From positions 1 through 42,577 of the forward strand of contig JANQOV010000090.1 of NCBI GenBank assembly GCA_028285645.1: a stretch of 42,577 nt of DNA. Reading direction: 5' to 3'. This stretch comes from Hyphococcus sp. (lineage in GTDB: Bacteria > Pseudomonadota > Alphaproteobacteria > Caulobacterales > Parvularculaceae). Every line of letters starts with the position of its first letter. Positions within the stretch are counted from its first letter, which is position 1. The notes beneath the pieces are model-generated. The model was not told where the DNA came from, made no database searches, and saw only the letters and a program-made list of their open reading frames with translations. Shown in pieces: positions 1 through 8,809 of this stretch. The position numbers were made by a program, and so were the translations under genes.

Positions 1-1387
1 GCATGCCAGGCTTGAAGTTGTAATATTTATTGATCCAGATGACGCCGGTTTCCATGCCGCGCGCGATACGGTGCGCGCGCGTCAGGTTTTGCGTCCAGAC
101 GCCGCCGGCAAGACCGTACTCAGTATCATTGACGAGCCGTAGCATCTCTTCTTCATCACTCCAGCGAATGACGGACGTCACGGGGCCGAAAATCTCTTCC
201 TGCGCGATACGCATCTCGTTACGAACATCGGAAAAAATCGTAGGTTCAATAAAATAGCCGTTATCCAGCCCCGGTATGGCCGCCGCGCCGCCGCCAACAA
301 CAGCGCGGGCGCCCTCTTTGGCGCCGATTTCAAGATAACCCATCACCTTATCAAATTGCACTTTCGACGCCATTGCCCCTAACTGCGTTGACGGATCTAT
401 AGGATCGCCTTGACGAACCGTCTGAAGGCGGCGCTGAAACGCTTCAATGAATTGATCTTCTACGGATTGATGAACAAAAACCCGAGTTCCCGCCGCGCAC
501 ACTTCCCCTTTGTTGAAAACCGTTGTGATGACGGCGGATTGCGCCGCAGCTTCAATATCGGCGTCTTCGCAGACAATATTGGCTGACTTGCCCCCCAGTT
601 CCAACGTCTGCGGAATGATGTTCGCAGAGGAATACCGCATGATTTTCTGCGCAGTCGGCCGCGAACCGGTGAATGCAACTTTTCTAACGTTGGGATGCGT
701 CACCAAAGGCTCGCCAACATCAGCGCCATAGCCCGTGACAAGATTAATGACTCCCGGCGGGACAATATCAGCGATGTCGTTGATGAACTCCAAGACCGAC
801 AAACAAGCGACTTCCGCAGGTTTCAAAACCACGGTGCAACCAGCCGCCAAAGCCGGCGCAAGTTTGAAAGCCGCCATCAGGAGCGGCACATTCCATGGAA
901 TGATCTGCGCAACGACCCCAATCGGCTCTCTGTGAACGATCACAGTCGAGTCGGCGAAGTCGAATGTCTGGCCGTGAATATGGAACGCCGTTCCTGCAAA
1001 ATACTCAAACTGGCCGATGGCACCGGCAATATCGTGCGTAAAGGCGTCTGTGATGGGCTTGCCATTGTTGAGCACTTCCATCATCGCATAGTCAAACTGG
1101 CGCTCACGAATCTTTTGCGCGAGCGCGCGCAACAAGTTTTGACGCTCGCCCGGAGAGGACTGGGACCAGGCGGGAAACGCCGCATGCGCCGCCGCCACGG
1201 CTCTATCCACATCAGCACCGCCGCCGGCCTGTATGCGGGCCAAAACTTCCCGGGTCGCCGGATTTTCCAGCGCAATGGTTTCTCCGCTGTCACCGTCAAT
1301 CCATTCGCCGCCGACAAAGTGACCGTATGTTTTTGCCTCGCTGAGCCGCTTTGCTGCATCACGGGCTAAATCAAGCGTTAGTTCCAT
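1..1387 (-). CDS. Aldehyde dehydrogenase (NAD(P)+), cut by window edge
   Basis: ALDH superfamily enzyme that would oxidise an aldehyde to the acid in the cytoplasm. The frame starts at ATG 1387, after a good ribosome site (GGAGGGTGATA), and runs off the left edge, so about 462 residues are present and the C-terminus is missing. Visible family marks are the N-terminal HFVGGEWIDG segment, the cofactor-loop PWNVPLL segment, the general-base motif LELGGKS, the nucleophile motif GEVCAAG, and the downstream EEIFGPV motif. It reads with the same polarity as the TonB receptor and the catabolic genes upstream of it, so it may supply the aldehyde-oxidising step of that pathway. The substrate cannot be told from sequence; the betaine/phenylacetaldehyde-type subfamily fits best. 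The family is certain and the substrate is unknown. Confidence 0.93.
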   Translation of the reverse strand, partial: MELTLDLARDAAKRLSEAKTYGHFVGGEWIDGDSGETIALENPATREVLARIQAGGGADVDRAVAAAHAAFPAWSQSSPGERQNLLRALAQKIRERQFDYAMMEVLNNGKPITDAFTHDIAGAIGQFEYFAGTAFHIHGQTFDFADSTVIVHREPIGVVAQIIPWNVPLLMAAFKLAPALAAGCTVVLKPAEVACLSVLEFINDIADIVPPGVINLVTGYGADVGEPLVTHPNVRKVAFTGSRPTAQKIMRYSSANIIPQTLELGGKSANIVCEDADIEAAAQSAVITTVFNKGEVCAAGTRVFVHQSVEDQFIEAFQRRLQTVRQGDPIDPSTQLGAMASKVQFDKVMGYLEIGAKEGARAVVGGGAAAIPGLDNGYFIEPTIFSDVRNEMRIAQEEIFGPVTSVIRWSDEEEMLRLVNDTEYGLAGGVWTQNLTRAHRIARGMETGVIWINKYYNFKPGM

Positions 1388-1632
1388 TATCACCCTCCTG
1401 TGCCGGCAATTCGCTCATGTTGGTTCCAAGGCGCCGACAGCGACCAAGATGTTATCACCGCTGCGGTCCGGGAAGCGCAAGGCCTCATGGCCTGCAACGG
1501 CTTGAAATCTTAAAAAACAAAAAGAACCGCAATTAATGACGCCACTAATCACGGCTCTTCTTGGTTGTTCGCGCGTGCTAGCTGTTATACGTCAGCCAAG
1601 CCGCCGTTCAAATTCACGGGCGTGTTAGAGCT

Positions 1633-3861
1633 CTAGAAACGCACGCCCGCCCTTACCGAATAGATACGCGGCGCTCCTCCGTACTCCACCAAATATGCGT
1701 ATTCGAACGTCAGATTGCGCGTGATAACGTCCTTATCAAGGATATTGCTAACGCCAAATGTCAAGCTAAGACGATCATCCGGGTCCGATATGCGCAACGA
1801 GCTGTTGAGCATGAGGTACGACGGCTGATGAACAAAGTTGTCCGGCTCGAAGAAGAAATCTCCGTTATAGGCGCCGGTCACATTGAGATTGGCGACGACG
1901 TCCCCAATCGGTTTCCTGTAATCAATCACAAAATTCCCGACAACTTCTTGCGCATAGGGGAGCCTATTTCCGGCTGCGCTGCCTGATGAAAAGATCGCGC
2001 CCCCAGCCGGATTTGGCGTTGTTATAAGCGCGTTCGGGTAGTCGGTGAACTCGGAATGGACCAGCGACAAGCCGCCGCCAAATGTCAGCTCCTCAGTCAG
2101 AGAAGCCTGAAAATCCGCTTCAAAACCGTACATTTCGGCCGCGGCGCCGTTCTTAATGAACGGCTGTGTGCCTGTATCGAACGTGATGACCTGAAGGTTC
2201 TCGTACTCATAGTAGAAGCCGCCAAGGTTAAGCAACACCCGACCATCCATCAGCCGAGACTTAACCCCCACCTCATAGGCATCAAGAATTTCAGGCAAGT
2301 AACCGGGCACTTGCACCGCGCCAATGTTAAAGCCGCCGCTCTTAAGACCGCGATTGTAGGAGATATAAGCCGATATATCGTCCGTAAATTTATGATTGAG
2401 CGCAAACCGCCAGGTCGGCTTGTTGATCTCAATCTTACTCGGCGATACCAAGGGCTGCGTGATGACAGGGCCGGACGCCAGAACGACCGTTCCTTCACCG
2501 AATAGTTCGCGCGTTTCATGGGTGAAGCGGGCGCCAGCAGTAAATGTCGTGCTGGGAAACAATTCGAAATCCATTTGCACAAAAGGCGCAATCGATTCAG
2601 AAACCTCCGACGAGTCGACATCGATCAGCGACAAAAAGGCCAGCGGCGGGAACCCATTTATCTCGCGAGGGAAAAACGGGTAGGCCTGGTCATTGTGAAA
2701 ATAATAAACGCCCGCGACCCACTGCAGCCGACCGCCGCTGGGTGAAATAAGCTGCAGTTCCTGAGTAATGCTTTCGTTATCCCAGCCTCCCGTACTCCGG
2801 ACGTAATTCTCCTCAACGTTGTCAAAGTCAAAGCGGAAGCCGCCCCCGCCTTTACGATAAGCTGTAATGGAAACCAGCTTCGCGAAGTCAAGATCATGAT
2901 CAATCTGAAGGCTAACGGCTTTGTTTTCAAAAGCATTCCAGCCTTCCGTCCCGGCATAAGTGTCGCGAGGATCTGTAATCGGTCCGAAACCCGGGTAAGC
3001 AAACGTCGTTCCCTCATAAGGAATGTAGTTGGCGCCAGAATCTTCGCGGTCGAGATACTCCCCGATAAGGGTAATCTCTGTGCGCTCGGTTGGCTGGAAC
3101 AACAACTTGCCGCGCAGCGACAGGTTTTTCCGCAGCTGTTGAATATCAAAGCCTGAAGACAAGCTTTCCCCGAATCCCTCGCCCTGATCCGCGTAGACAA
3201 CTGCAAAGCTGGCTGCAAGATTGTCGCTCAGCCCTGCAGTGAAGTAGCCGCTCGCGCGAAATGTTTCGAAATTATCGTAGCCGAGCGTGATCTCCGCTGC
3301 CGGTTCAAATTGCGGCGCCTTGGTCGTAATCTGGATAACGCCTGCTGTCGCGTTGCGGCCAAATAGCGTCCCTTGCGGCCCCTTCAACACCGCAATTTGC
3401 TCTATATCGGCGAGCTCACGCATGCCTTCTCGTGGGTTCGGCAAATAAACTCCGTCAATATAAAGCGCGGTGGGGTTTTCTACGACATTCAATGACGCCG
3501 AAACGCCGCGTATCGACGGCAAGAGAGTGCCAACAGTATGAATAATGTTTAGCCCTGGCACCAACACGCCGAGCTCAGTCATTTCGTTGATGCCTGAACT
3601 TGCGATCTGCGCTGAATTGACAACGCTAATAGCGATCGGAACGTCCTGAACGCTTTCTTCGCGTTTTTGGGCTGTAACCGTAATAACGTCCCTTGCCTGC
3701 TCGCCGTCTTGCGCATATGCGGATGGCGTAGCGGCGGCGGTTACGGCGCCAGCCGCCAGGATCGATGACAAAACCGTATTCAGTTTATTTTTCGCTAGGC
3801 GGCGAGAAAAGCTCTGCCGAAAAGCGGAACTTTCACCTGAAATATTTTGAGCATATTTCAT
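1633..3861 (-). CDS. TonB-dependent outer-membrane receptor
   Basis: Outer-membrane active-transport barrel driven by TonB, probably importing the substrate of the neighbouring catabolic genes. Start chosen at ATG 3861, because GGGAGGGAAATACAACA precedes it and a signal peptide follows (Arg/Lys-rich start, hydrophobic core VLSSILAAGAVTAAATPS, cleavage near SAYA-QDG). The mature end carries a TonB box (DVITVTAQKREES), then a plug domain (about residues 55-165, with LKGPQGTLFGRNATAGVI) and a barrel that ends in the canonical terminal Phe (VRAGVRF). The product is about 742 residues, normal for the sphingomonad/caulobacterial type of receptor linked to small organic molecules rather than siderophores. 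An upstream GTG/ATG would add 17 residues ahead of the signal and is unlikely. The class is clear; the ligand is inferred only from neighbours. Confidence 0.95.
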   Translation of the reverse strand: MKYAQNISGESSAFRQSFSRRLAKNKLNTVLSSILAAGAVTAAATPSAYAQDGEQARDVITVTAQKREESVQDVPIAISVVNSAQIASSGINEMTELGVLVPGLNIIHTVGTLLPSIRGVSASLNVVENPTALYIDGVYLPNPREGMRELADIEQIAVLKGPQGTLFGRNATAGVIQITTKAPQFEPAAEITLGYDNFETFRASGYFTAGLSDNLAASFAVVYADQGEGFGESLSSGFDIQQLRKNLSLRGKLLFQPTERTEITLIGEYLDREDSGANYIPYEGTTFAYPGFGPITDPRDTYAGTEGWNAFENKAVSLQIDHDLDFAKLVSITAYRKGGGGFRFDFDNVEENYVRSTGGWDNESITQELQLISPSGGRLQWVAGVYYFHNDQAYPFFPREINGFPPLAFLSLIDVDSSEVSESIAPFVQMDFELFPSTTFTAGARFTHETRELFGEGTVVLASGPVITQPLVSPSKIEINKPTWRFALNHKFTDDISAYISYNRGLKSGGFNIGAVQVPGYLPEILDAYEVGVKSRLMDGRVLLNLGGFYYEYENLQVITFDTGTQPFIKNGAAAEMYGFEADFQASLTEELTFGGGLSLVHSEFTDYPNALITTPNPAGGAIFSSGSAAGNRLPYAQEVVGNFVIDYRKPIGDVVANLNVTGAYNGDFFFEPDNFVHQPSYLMLNSSLRISDPDDRLSLTFGVSNILDKDVITRNLTFEYAYLVEYGGAPRIYSVRAGVRF

Positions 3862-4201
3862 TGTTGTATTTCCCTCCCGTACTTTATCCGCGCAGGCACG
3901 CCAATTTTTCAAATTGGCTCAATTCCTCACAACAAGATGAGAAACCACCCATAAAGGACCAAATGCAGATCGTTGATTGAAGACCCCAACGAAAAATCAC
4001 CTGTCCGGCTATTGTTCATTGGCTTTCACTCTCCCTGCACAACATTTGAAGCTTTTAACGCTTCTTGAACCTTATGTTCTAAAGCCTGGGCGAGTGAGAA
4101 ACAGATGCAAAATTCGAACTTGGATGCTATTTGAGCATCAGAGAAATTGCTATCTGCTTCCGGAGAGAAACATCTATTAGTCTTAAGCCTAAAAAAAATA
4201 G
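3862..4201. other. Intergenic region upstream of TonB receptor
   Basis: About 340 bases lie between the receptor start and the end of the GST gene, both on the minus strand, so the receptor probably has its own promoter here. AT-rich. Two small inverted repeats are visible: GAAGC at 4048-4052 with GCTTC at 4060-4064, and GATGCT at 4123-4128 with AGCATC at 4134-4139. Either could be an operator or a weak terminator. No convincing coding frame. Confidence 0.4.
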
Positions 4202-4996
4202 TTACTGCGGAGAGTTTCGCATTTGCACAATAAGCGAGCGGGCTTCCGCGCCCGTTTTCTCCATTAAGGATAAGTAGTTCTCGTTCAGCCAGCCGCCAAT
4301 TCCTTCAGCAAAGCTTGGACGCGCCTCCAGCTTTTCCAGCCAAACTACCAGATTTGGCCGATCGTCGAACATATAAGGCTGGTTCAAATGCTTGATACGC
4401 AAGACATAAGGAAAGAGTCCAAGATCCGCGAGTGAAAAACGATCTCCAGCCAGCCAATCTTGCGCCATCAAGGCGGCTTCAAGATCATCGAACAGATGGT
4501 CGATGCGCCGCACTGCAATCGGGAGATCGGGGTTCTCAAGGCCCGTCGCGAAAACTTTACGTTTAATCTCGCGACGCGCTTCCTCTGGGATAGACTTGAG
4601 AATATGTTTTAGCTCTTCCGGCGTGTTTTCCAGATATTGATGCATAAATGCGATCGACTGACTGATCACGCCAATCGACGTGTGGACATCATCGTCAAGC
4701 TGGCGGGTCCACCAGCGCATTTTCGCGCGCGCAGAAGCGGTTTCCGGCAGCAAAAAGCCGCCTTCATAAGCATCCGCCAGATATTCATTAATCACAGTCG
4801 ATTCGACGATGACGATATCGCCATCAACAAGCGCAGGCACCTGTCCTTTCGGGTTGATCCGAAGATATTCGGGACGCAACTGTTCGTCACCCCGCAGTTT
4901 CAGATGTCGGCTCTCCCACTCCAGCCCAAGTTCCGCTAGCGCCACCCGAACTTTTTGAGCGCATACGGACATATCATTGTGATATAATTTAAGCAT
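4202..4996 (-). CDS. Glutathione S-transferase, paralogue 1
   Basis: Two-domain soluble GST of 264 residues. The thioredoxin-fold N-domain (about 1-80) begins MLKLYHNDMSVCAQKVR, placing a Ser-x-Cys pair where bacterial dehalogenating GSTs (tetrachlorohydroquinone dehalogenase type) and some etherase-type GSTs have their catalytic residue. It has the cis-Pro segment GQVPAL and the glutathione-binding ESTVINEYL. The helical domain contains MRWWTRQLDDD and a typical SLADLGLFPY N-capping segment. It lies 31 bases after the SDR gene on the same strand, inside the catabolic run. A close paralogue of identical length lies at 35940-36734. A role in thiolytic cleavage of an aryl ether or a halogenated (hydro)quinone is plausible from context but unproven; isomerase or detoxification roles are alternatives. 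Confidence 0.92.
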   Translation of the reverse strand: MLKLYHNDMSVCAQKVRVALAELGLEWESRHLKLRGDEQLRPEYLRINPKGQVPALVDGDIVIVESTVINEYLADAYEGGFLLPETASARAKMRWWTRQLDDDVHTSIGVISQSIAFMHQYLENTPEELKHILKSIPEEARREIKRKVFATGLENPDLPIAVRRIDHLFDDLEAALMAQDWLAGDRFSLADLGLFPYVLRIKHLNQPYMFDDRPNLVVWLEKLEARPSFAEGIGGWLNENYLSLMEKTGAEARSLIVQMRNSPQ

Positions 4997-5027
4997 TAGT
5001 TTCTATCTATCTTTGCGATAGTTGGGC

Positions 5028-5783
5028 CTATTGCGCGTATGCCGCGCCGCCATTCACATGCAGCGTCGAGGTGTTGACCCAGCGCGCCTCATTTGACGCC
5101 AAGAAAACTGCGGCGTCGGCGATAACGTCAGCCTCGGCCGGCGGGTCGAAGGGCGTGGACGGCTTCGGTTGAACCGCATTCTTGATCGCATCAATATTGG
5201 TGCCAATCATGCGATCAGTTCGGGTCAGGCCTGGCGCCAGCGATAGAACACGCACGCCCCGCGGCGCCAGCTCCCGGGACAATGCGCGCGATAATTGCTC
5301 AATCGCCAGCTTGACAGATGCGTAAAGACCGACATCCGGCAAAGCAACCCGAGTCGCTGCAGATGACACTGTAATGATGACGCCGCCATCGCGTACGCGC
5401 CGTCCGGCCTCCTGCAATGCAATCACATAGCTTTTGAGGACTGCGAGCTGCTGGTCAATGTCTTCATCGGAGAGTTGTGTAATCACCCCATGACCAAGGC
5501 CGGGATGCGCATTGGCGACGACGATATCAAGACCGCCAAATATCCGCTCCGCCTCTTCAAATAATTTACGCTGTGCGGCAACATCGACAATGTCGGCCTG
5601 CACCGCCTGCGCTTGACCGCCCAGATTCTTGATCGTCTCAACGACAGCCTCCGCTGCGGCTGCATTCGACGTGTAATTGACAACAACTCTAGCGCCCTCG
5701 CGCGCATAGCTTTCCGCGATCGCGCGACCAATACCGCGAGAGGCACCGGTGATCACGGCAACTTTGTCAGCAAGCCTTTTCAT
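5028..5783 (-). CDS. SDR-family oxidoreductase
   Basis: Classical short-chain dehydrogenase/reductase, about 251 residues, NAD(P)-dependent, cytoplasmic. Start ATG 5783 was chosen because GGAGGTGAGGGC sits just upstream; a longer frame reaching 5891 adds 36 unconserved residues. The cofactor motif TGASRGIG is at about residues 13-20. The usual NNAG is replaced by VANAHPG. The catalytic Ser lies in VSSAAT and the Tyr/Lys pair in LYASVK, 12 residues later, followed by LAPGLTRTD. The C-terminus ends in a typical LHVNGGAAYAQ segment. It follows BKACE by 85 bases and precedes the GST, consistent with one transcription unit. Likely a hydroxyacyl, hydroxy-acid or cyclic-alcohol dehydrogenase; the substrate is unknown. 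Confidence 0.93.
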   Translation of the reverse strand: MKRLADKVAVITGASRGIGRAIAESYAREGARVVVNYTSNAAAAEAVVETIKNLGGQAQAVQADIVDVAAQRKLFEEAERIFGGLDIVVANAHPGLGHGVITQLSDEDIDQQLAVLKSYVIALQEAGRRVRDGGVIITVSSAATRVALPDVGLYASVKLAIEQLSRALSRELAPRGVRVLSLAPGLTRTDRMIGTNIDAIKNAVQPKPSTPFDPPAEADVIADAAVFLASNEARWVNTSTLHVNGGAAYAQ

Positions 5784-5868
5784 GCCCTCACCTCCTTCGT
5801 TGGATTTTCGAGCGGCAAGACGTAGTTTTCCGTCTGCCGAACATCTCAAATGAGAACCTTGTCGCCGC

Positions 5869-6807
5869 TCATATGACAACCTTGTCGCCACCCTTCAGCC
5901 CGAGCATGGCGCGCGCCTCATCCGGCGTTGCGGGCTCCAGTCCCATTTCAGCAAGAATGCGCACCGCCTTCGCCACCTGCTGGGCGTTGGAAACAGCAAG
6001 CTTACCGTGTTCAATAAACAAACTGTCTTCCAGCCCCACGCGAACATTGCCGCCAAGCAGAGCCGCCTCGGTAATGAACGGCATCTGATGACGACCGGCC
6101 GCAAGGACAGACCATTGATAGGTATCGGCGCCAAACAACCGGTCAGCGGTTTGTTTCATAACCATGAGGTTTTCGAGATCGGCGCCAATACCGCCAAGGA
6201 TGCCGAAAATATGCTGAATAAAGAAGGGCGGTTTAACCAGACCGCGATCTACGAAGTGTGCGAGATTATAAAGATGGCCGACATCATAACATTCATGCTC
6301 AAATTTCGTCCCATGATCGCTCATGGTTTCTAGAATATAGGCAATGTCGCGGAACGTATTGCGAAAAATATAATCGTCGGAATTCTTGACATAGGCTTCT
6401 TCCCATGAATGCTTCCAGGTATCGATGCGCCGCGCCGCGCCGAAAAAAGCAAAATTGATCGAGCCCATATTGAGAGAGCACATTTCAGGCTGAAACTTCG
6501 CCGCCGCCTCTAGGCGCTCTTTCACCGTCATTTGCGCGCTGCCGCCGGTCGTAATGTTGATGACCGAATCTGTCTCACCACGAATGCGCTGCAGGAATCG
6601 CGCATAAATGTCCGGGTCACCGGTGGGAGCGCCGGTTTCCGGATCTCGTGCGTGCAAATGAACAATCGCCGCGCCGGCTTTCACCGCCTCAATCGATTGA
6701 TCAGCTATTTCTTCAGGCGTCACCGGCAAGGCGTCTGACATGGTCGGCGTATGAGCCGAACCAGTCACGGCGCAGGTAATAACAACTTTTTTTTGTCTTT
6801 TGCTCAT
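5869..6807 (-). CDS. BKACE-family beta-keto acid cleavage enzyme (DUF849)
   Basis: TIM-barrel, zinc-dependent enzyme of the family founded by 3-keto-5-aminohexanoate cleavage enzyme. These enzymes condense a beta-keto acid with acetyl-CoA to give acetoacetate and a new acyl-CoA. The 312-residue protein shows the family's opening VVITCAVTGSAHTP, the Zn-binding HLHARDPETG near residue 51, NITTGGS in the middle and the KFEHECYDVGHL segment that contributes the conserved Glu. Start ATG 6807 has GGTGAGTAATCT upstream. Its place between an FAH-family hydrolase and an SDR suggests it removes a beta-keto acid produced by ring or chain fission. The specific keto acid cannot be read from sequence. Family assignment is secure. 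Confidence 0.93.
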   Translation of the reverse strand: MSKRQKKVVITCAVTGSAHTPTMSDALPVTPEEIADQSIEAVKAGAAIVHLHARDPETGAPTGDPDIYARFLQRIRGETDSVINITTGGSAQMTVKERLEAAAKFQPEMCSLNMGSINFAFFGAARRIDTWKHSWEEAYVKNSDDYIFRNTFRDIAYILETMSDHGTKFEHECYDVGHLYNLAHFVDRGLVKPPFFIQHIFGILGGIGADLENLMVMKQTADRLFGADTYQWSVLAAGRHQMPFITEAALLGGNVRVGLEDSLFIEHGKLAVSNAQQVAKAVRILAEMGLEPATPDEARAMLGLKGGDKVVI

Positions 6808-6922
6808 AGATTACTCACCGGCATCCAAAAGGTTCTTTCCGCATGACACCGTTAAGACGCTCGCCACGACGCGTTACGGCGCAACAATAAACCACCGCCC
6901 CGCCCAGGCGGCCGACCGGTTA

Positions 6923-7786
6923 TCACTCTGCAACGACGCGGTTTTCGATATGACCGATTTCGTCGATTTCCACACGCATGACATCTCCCACCTGGATAAG
7001 TTTGGGCGGCTTCATAGCGGCGCCGACGCCGCTAGGCGAGCCGGTCGCAAGAATATCGCCCGGCTCTAAAGTCATAACCGTTGAAAGATATGCAATTTGA
7101 TCAAAAATATTATAGAGCATGTTGCCGGTGACATCGCGCTGCCGCTCTTCCCCGTTGATGAACGTACGAATTTCCAACGCATGCGGATCTTCTATTTCTT
7201 CATCGAGAACAAGCCAGGGACCAATCGGCCCATGCGTATCAAAAGATTTTCCGAGCGTATGGGTCGGCGACCTTTTCTGCCAATCCCGGGCAGAAACATC
7301 GTTAGCTACCATGTAGCCGCCAATAACGGATCGCGCATCCTCAACGGAAACATGCCGGCAACTCTTTCCAATAACGACGGCAAGTTCGCCCTCATAATCC
7401 ATCATTTCCACGACATTCGGCTTGACGACATCGTCATAAGGCCCGTTAACGCAAGATACCTGCTTGTTGAACCATAACTGATAAGGCGGCACCTCGACCC
7501 CGCCCTCCTTCGCCTCGGCCGCGTGATCGGCATAGTTCATCCCGATGCCAAGAAACTTATCCGGATTTGGCACGGGGGGTAGCAGGCGCACTTCGTCCAG
7601 CGCCAAATTTGCTTCTTTACTATCCTTTACCTTGCGATAGGCCGAAAACGCCTCTTCACCGGCAACAAGAAAATCAATGATATTCATCGGCAACTGCGGC
7701 GCCGCCACGGACAGGTCAACAAGGTGATCGCCAAACAGCTTTCCCAGCCGGGCCTGACCTTTGTTTTTGAAATAGACCAGCGGCAT
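6923..7786 (-). CDS. Fumarylacetoacetate hydrolase family protein
   Basis: FAH-superfamily metalloenzyme, 287 residues, cleaving C-C bonds of acylpyruvate-type products or acting as a hydratase/isomerase in aromatic catabolism. The catalytic half contains the family sequence FLGIGMNYADHAAE, the metal-binding Glu pair in MMDYEGELAVVIGK, the Asp in ANDVSARDWQ, and the LEPGDILATGSPSGVG signature near the end. The N-domain (about 1-75) is the short, variable type seen in ureidoglycolate-lyase/acylpyruvase relatives. Start ATG 7786 follows GGGGGCAAAA. It lies 15 bases downstream of the NTF2-like gene, so the two are probably co-transcribed. It probably handles a ring-fission or dioxo-acid intermediate; precise chemistry unknown. 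Confidence 0.95.
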   Translation of the reverse strand: MPLVYFKNKGQARLGKLFGDHLVDLSVAAPQLPMNIIDFLVAGEEAFSAYRKVKDSKEANLALDEVRLLPPVPNPDKFLGIGMNYADHAAEAKEGGVEVPPYQLWFNKQVSCVNGPYDDVVKPNVVEMMDYEGELAVVIGKSCRHVSVEDARSVIGGYMVANDVSARDWQKRSPTHTLGKSFDTHGPIGPWLVLDEEIEDPHALEIRTFINGEERQRDVTGNMLYNIFDQIAYLSTVMTLEPGDILATGSPSGVGAAMKPPKLIQVGDVMRVEIDEIGHIENRVVAE

Positions 7787-7801
7787 TTTTGCCCCCTTTT
7801 G

Positions 7802-8191
7802 TTACGATACGGACAAAAATCCCATATGACAGGTGCTTTGTTTCCAACCATCGTCTCCGCGTACCCAGGTCTGGGTTGAAACCGCCTTGATATTGTTCAA
7901 CTTGTCAACGCCGTTAACGGACACGGTCTGATTGAGCGGCCCCACCACAACGACAATATCGCCGTAGTTGCGGATCGAAAGGTCTCCACGCTCTATTTTG
8001 TGGAATTGATACTTGTTTTTAACGCCATTGAGATAATCGTCTTTTCCTTCCAGCCGACCGTCCCCATGAACATGCACAAGGTCATCCGCCACCAGTGCTC
8101 CAAGCGCGTCAACATCACCGGAAGTGAGCGCATTGCAGCGTTGTTCCTCAAGCGCCAGAATTTTCTCGCGGATTGCATCATCCGTCATCAT
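7802..8191 (-). CDS. NTF2-like (SnoaL/DUF4440-type) small protein
   Basis: A 129-residue single-domain alpha+beta cone protein of the NTF2-like superfamily. It shows the usual opening helix (IREKILALEEQRCNALTSGD), then LGALVADDLVHVHGDGR, which fixes the pocket-lining Asp/His, and a final strand pair TQTWVRGDDGWK...CHMGFLSVS. Two ATGs in tandem (8191 and 8188) follow GGGAGAAAG; either could be used. Family members are ketosteroid-isomerase-like enzymes, dehydratases, cyclases or plain ligand binders. Its place in the operon suggests an isomerase or dehydratase step on a keto or enol intermediate, but the sequence does not settle that. Confidence 0.85.
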   Translation of the reverse strand: MMTDDAIREKILALEEQRCNALTSGDVDALGALVADDLVHVHGDGRLEGKDDYLNGVKNKYQFHKIERGDLSIRNYGDIVVVVGPLNQTVSVNGVDKLNNIKAVSTQTWVRGDDGWKQSTCHMGFLSVS

Positions 8192-8218
8192 CTTTCTCCC
8201 TATTGCAGAGCGAATTCA

Positions 8219-8809
8219 CTACAAGCCCGGATCATATTCAGTGCCGGGCGCACGCGGGGCGACACCCTGGCGCTTTAGTTTTTCGTCCGGAACGCCGTCA
8301 CGATAGAGGTCGACCATCTTGTCCGGGTCGAACTGCACGCCCAGCGGATTGGCCTTGAACGTATCGGTTTCAAAAAACGCCAAGCCTTCTTCGACAGTGT
8401 CGTAATTGTCGACTTGTGTTTCAATCTGGTTGCCATCCGGGTCGCTGTAATAGAGCGAAGTTGTCGGTCCATGATTGATGCACCAATAAGGCAGGATTTC
8501 CAATTTTTTCAGGCGCAGATAATTGGCGAGAAGATCGCCCAATGTAGCGTATGTATAAGCGATGTGTTCCAGGCCTGCGGCTTTTGGATCTCTTTCCGTC
8601 GCATCGGAGAAATTCGCAATTGCGATGCGATGATGTTCTTCATCATAGGTCTGGAAGGAATAGTGTCCCTCTGCGCCCGCAACTTCCCAGCCATTCAGGA
8701 GTTTTTTGTAAAACTCCACCATTTCTTCAAAACGCTTGGCCTTGAAAACAACATGAACGAATGCTTTCGGCCGCACTTTCTCATTGGCAAGAGCGCCTTC
8801 TCTTGACAT
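8219..8809 (-). CDS. VOC-family protein with extradiol-dioxygenase-like metal site
   Basis: A 196-residue vicinal-oxygen-chelate protein, first gene of the minus-strand catabolic run. The residues that would form a 2-His-1-Glu metal site are present: His19 in FVHVVFKAK, a second His in GLEHIAYTY, and Glu in DPDGNQIETQVDN. HHRIAIANF between them is the family's substrate-side strand. This pattern is that of type I extradiol dioxygenases and related lyases, but only one beta-alpha-beta module pair is present, shorter than two-domain BphC-type enzymes. Start ATG 8809 follows AAGGAATGAAGTAAC. The tail after residue 140 is family-specific. It could be the ring-cleavage enzyme for this run, or a lyase/isomerase. 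A second VOC protein at 29703 differs at the second His. Confidence 0.88.
   Translation of the reverse strand: MSREGALANEKVRPKAFVHVVFKAKRFEEMVEFYKKLLNGWEVAGAEGHYSFQTYDEEHHRIAIANFSDATERDPKAAGLEHIAYTYATLGDLLANYLRLKKLEILPYWCINHGPTTSLYYSDPDGNQIETQVDNYDTVEEGLAFFETDTFKANPLGVQFDPDKMVDLYRDGVPDEKLKRQGVAPRAPGTEYDPGL

Noticed and set aside
695-1369. Long plus-strand frame (224 codons) opposite the aldehyde dehydrogenase
   Set aside because: It is antisense to a gene with all ALDH motifs and its product resembles no family; a shadow frame.
2658-3218. 186-codon minus-strand frame inside the TonB receptor
   Set aside because: Different frame of the same strand as a clear receptor; Arg/Leu/Ser-rich with no start context.
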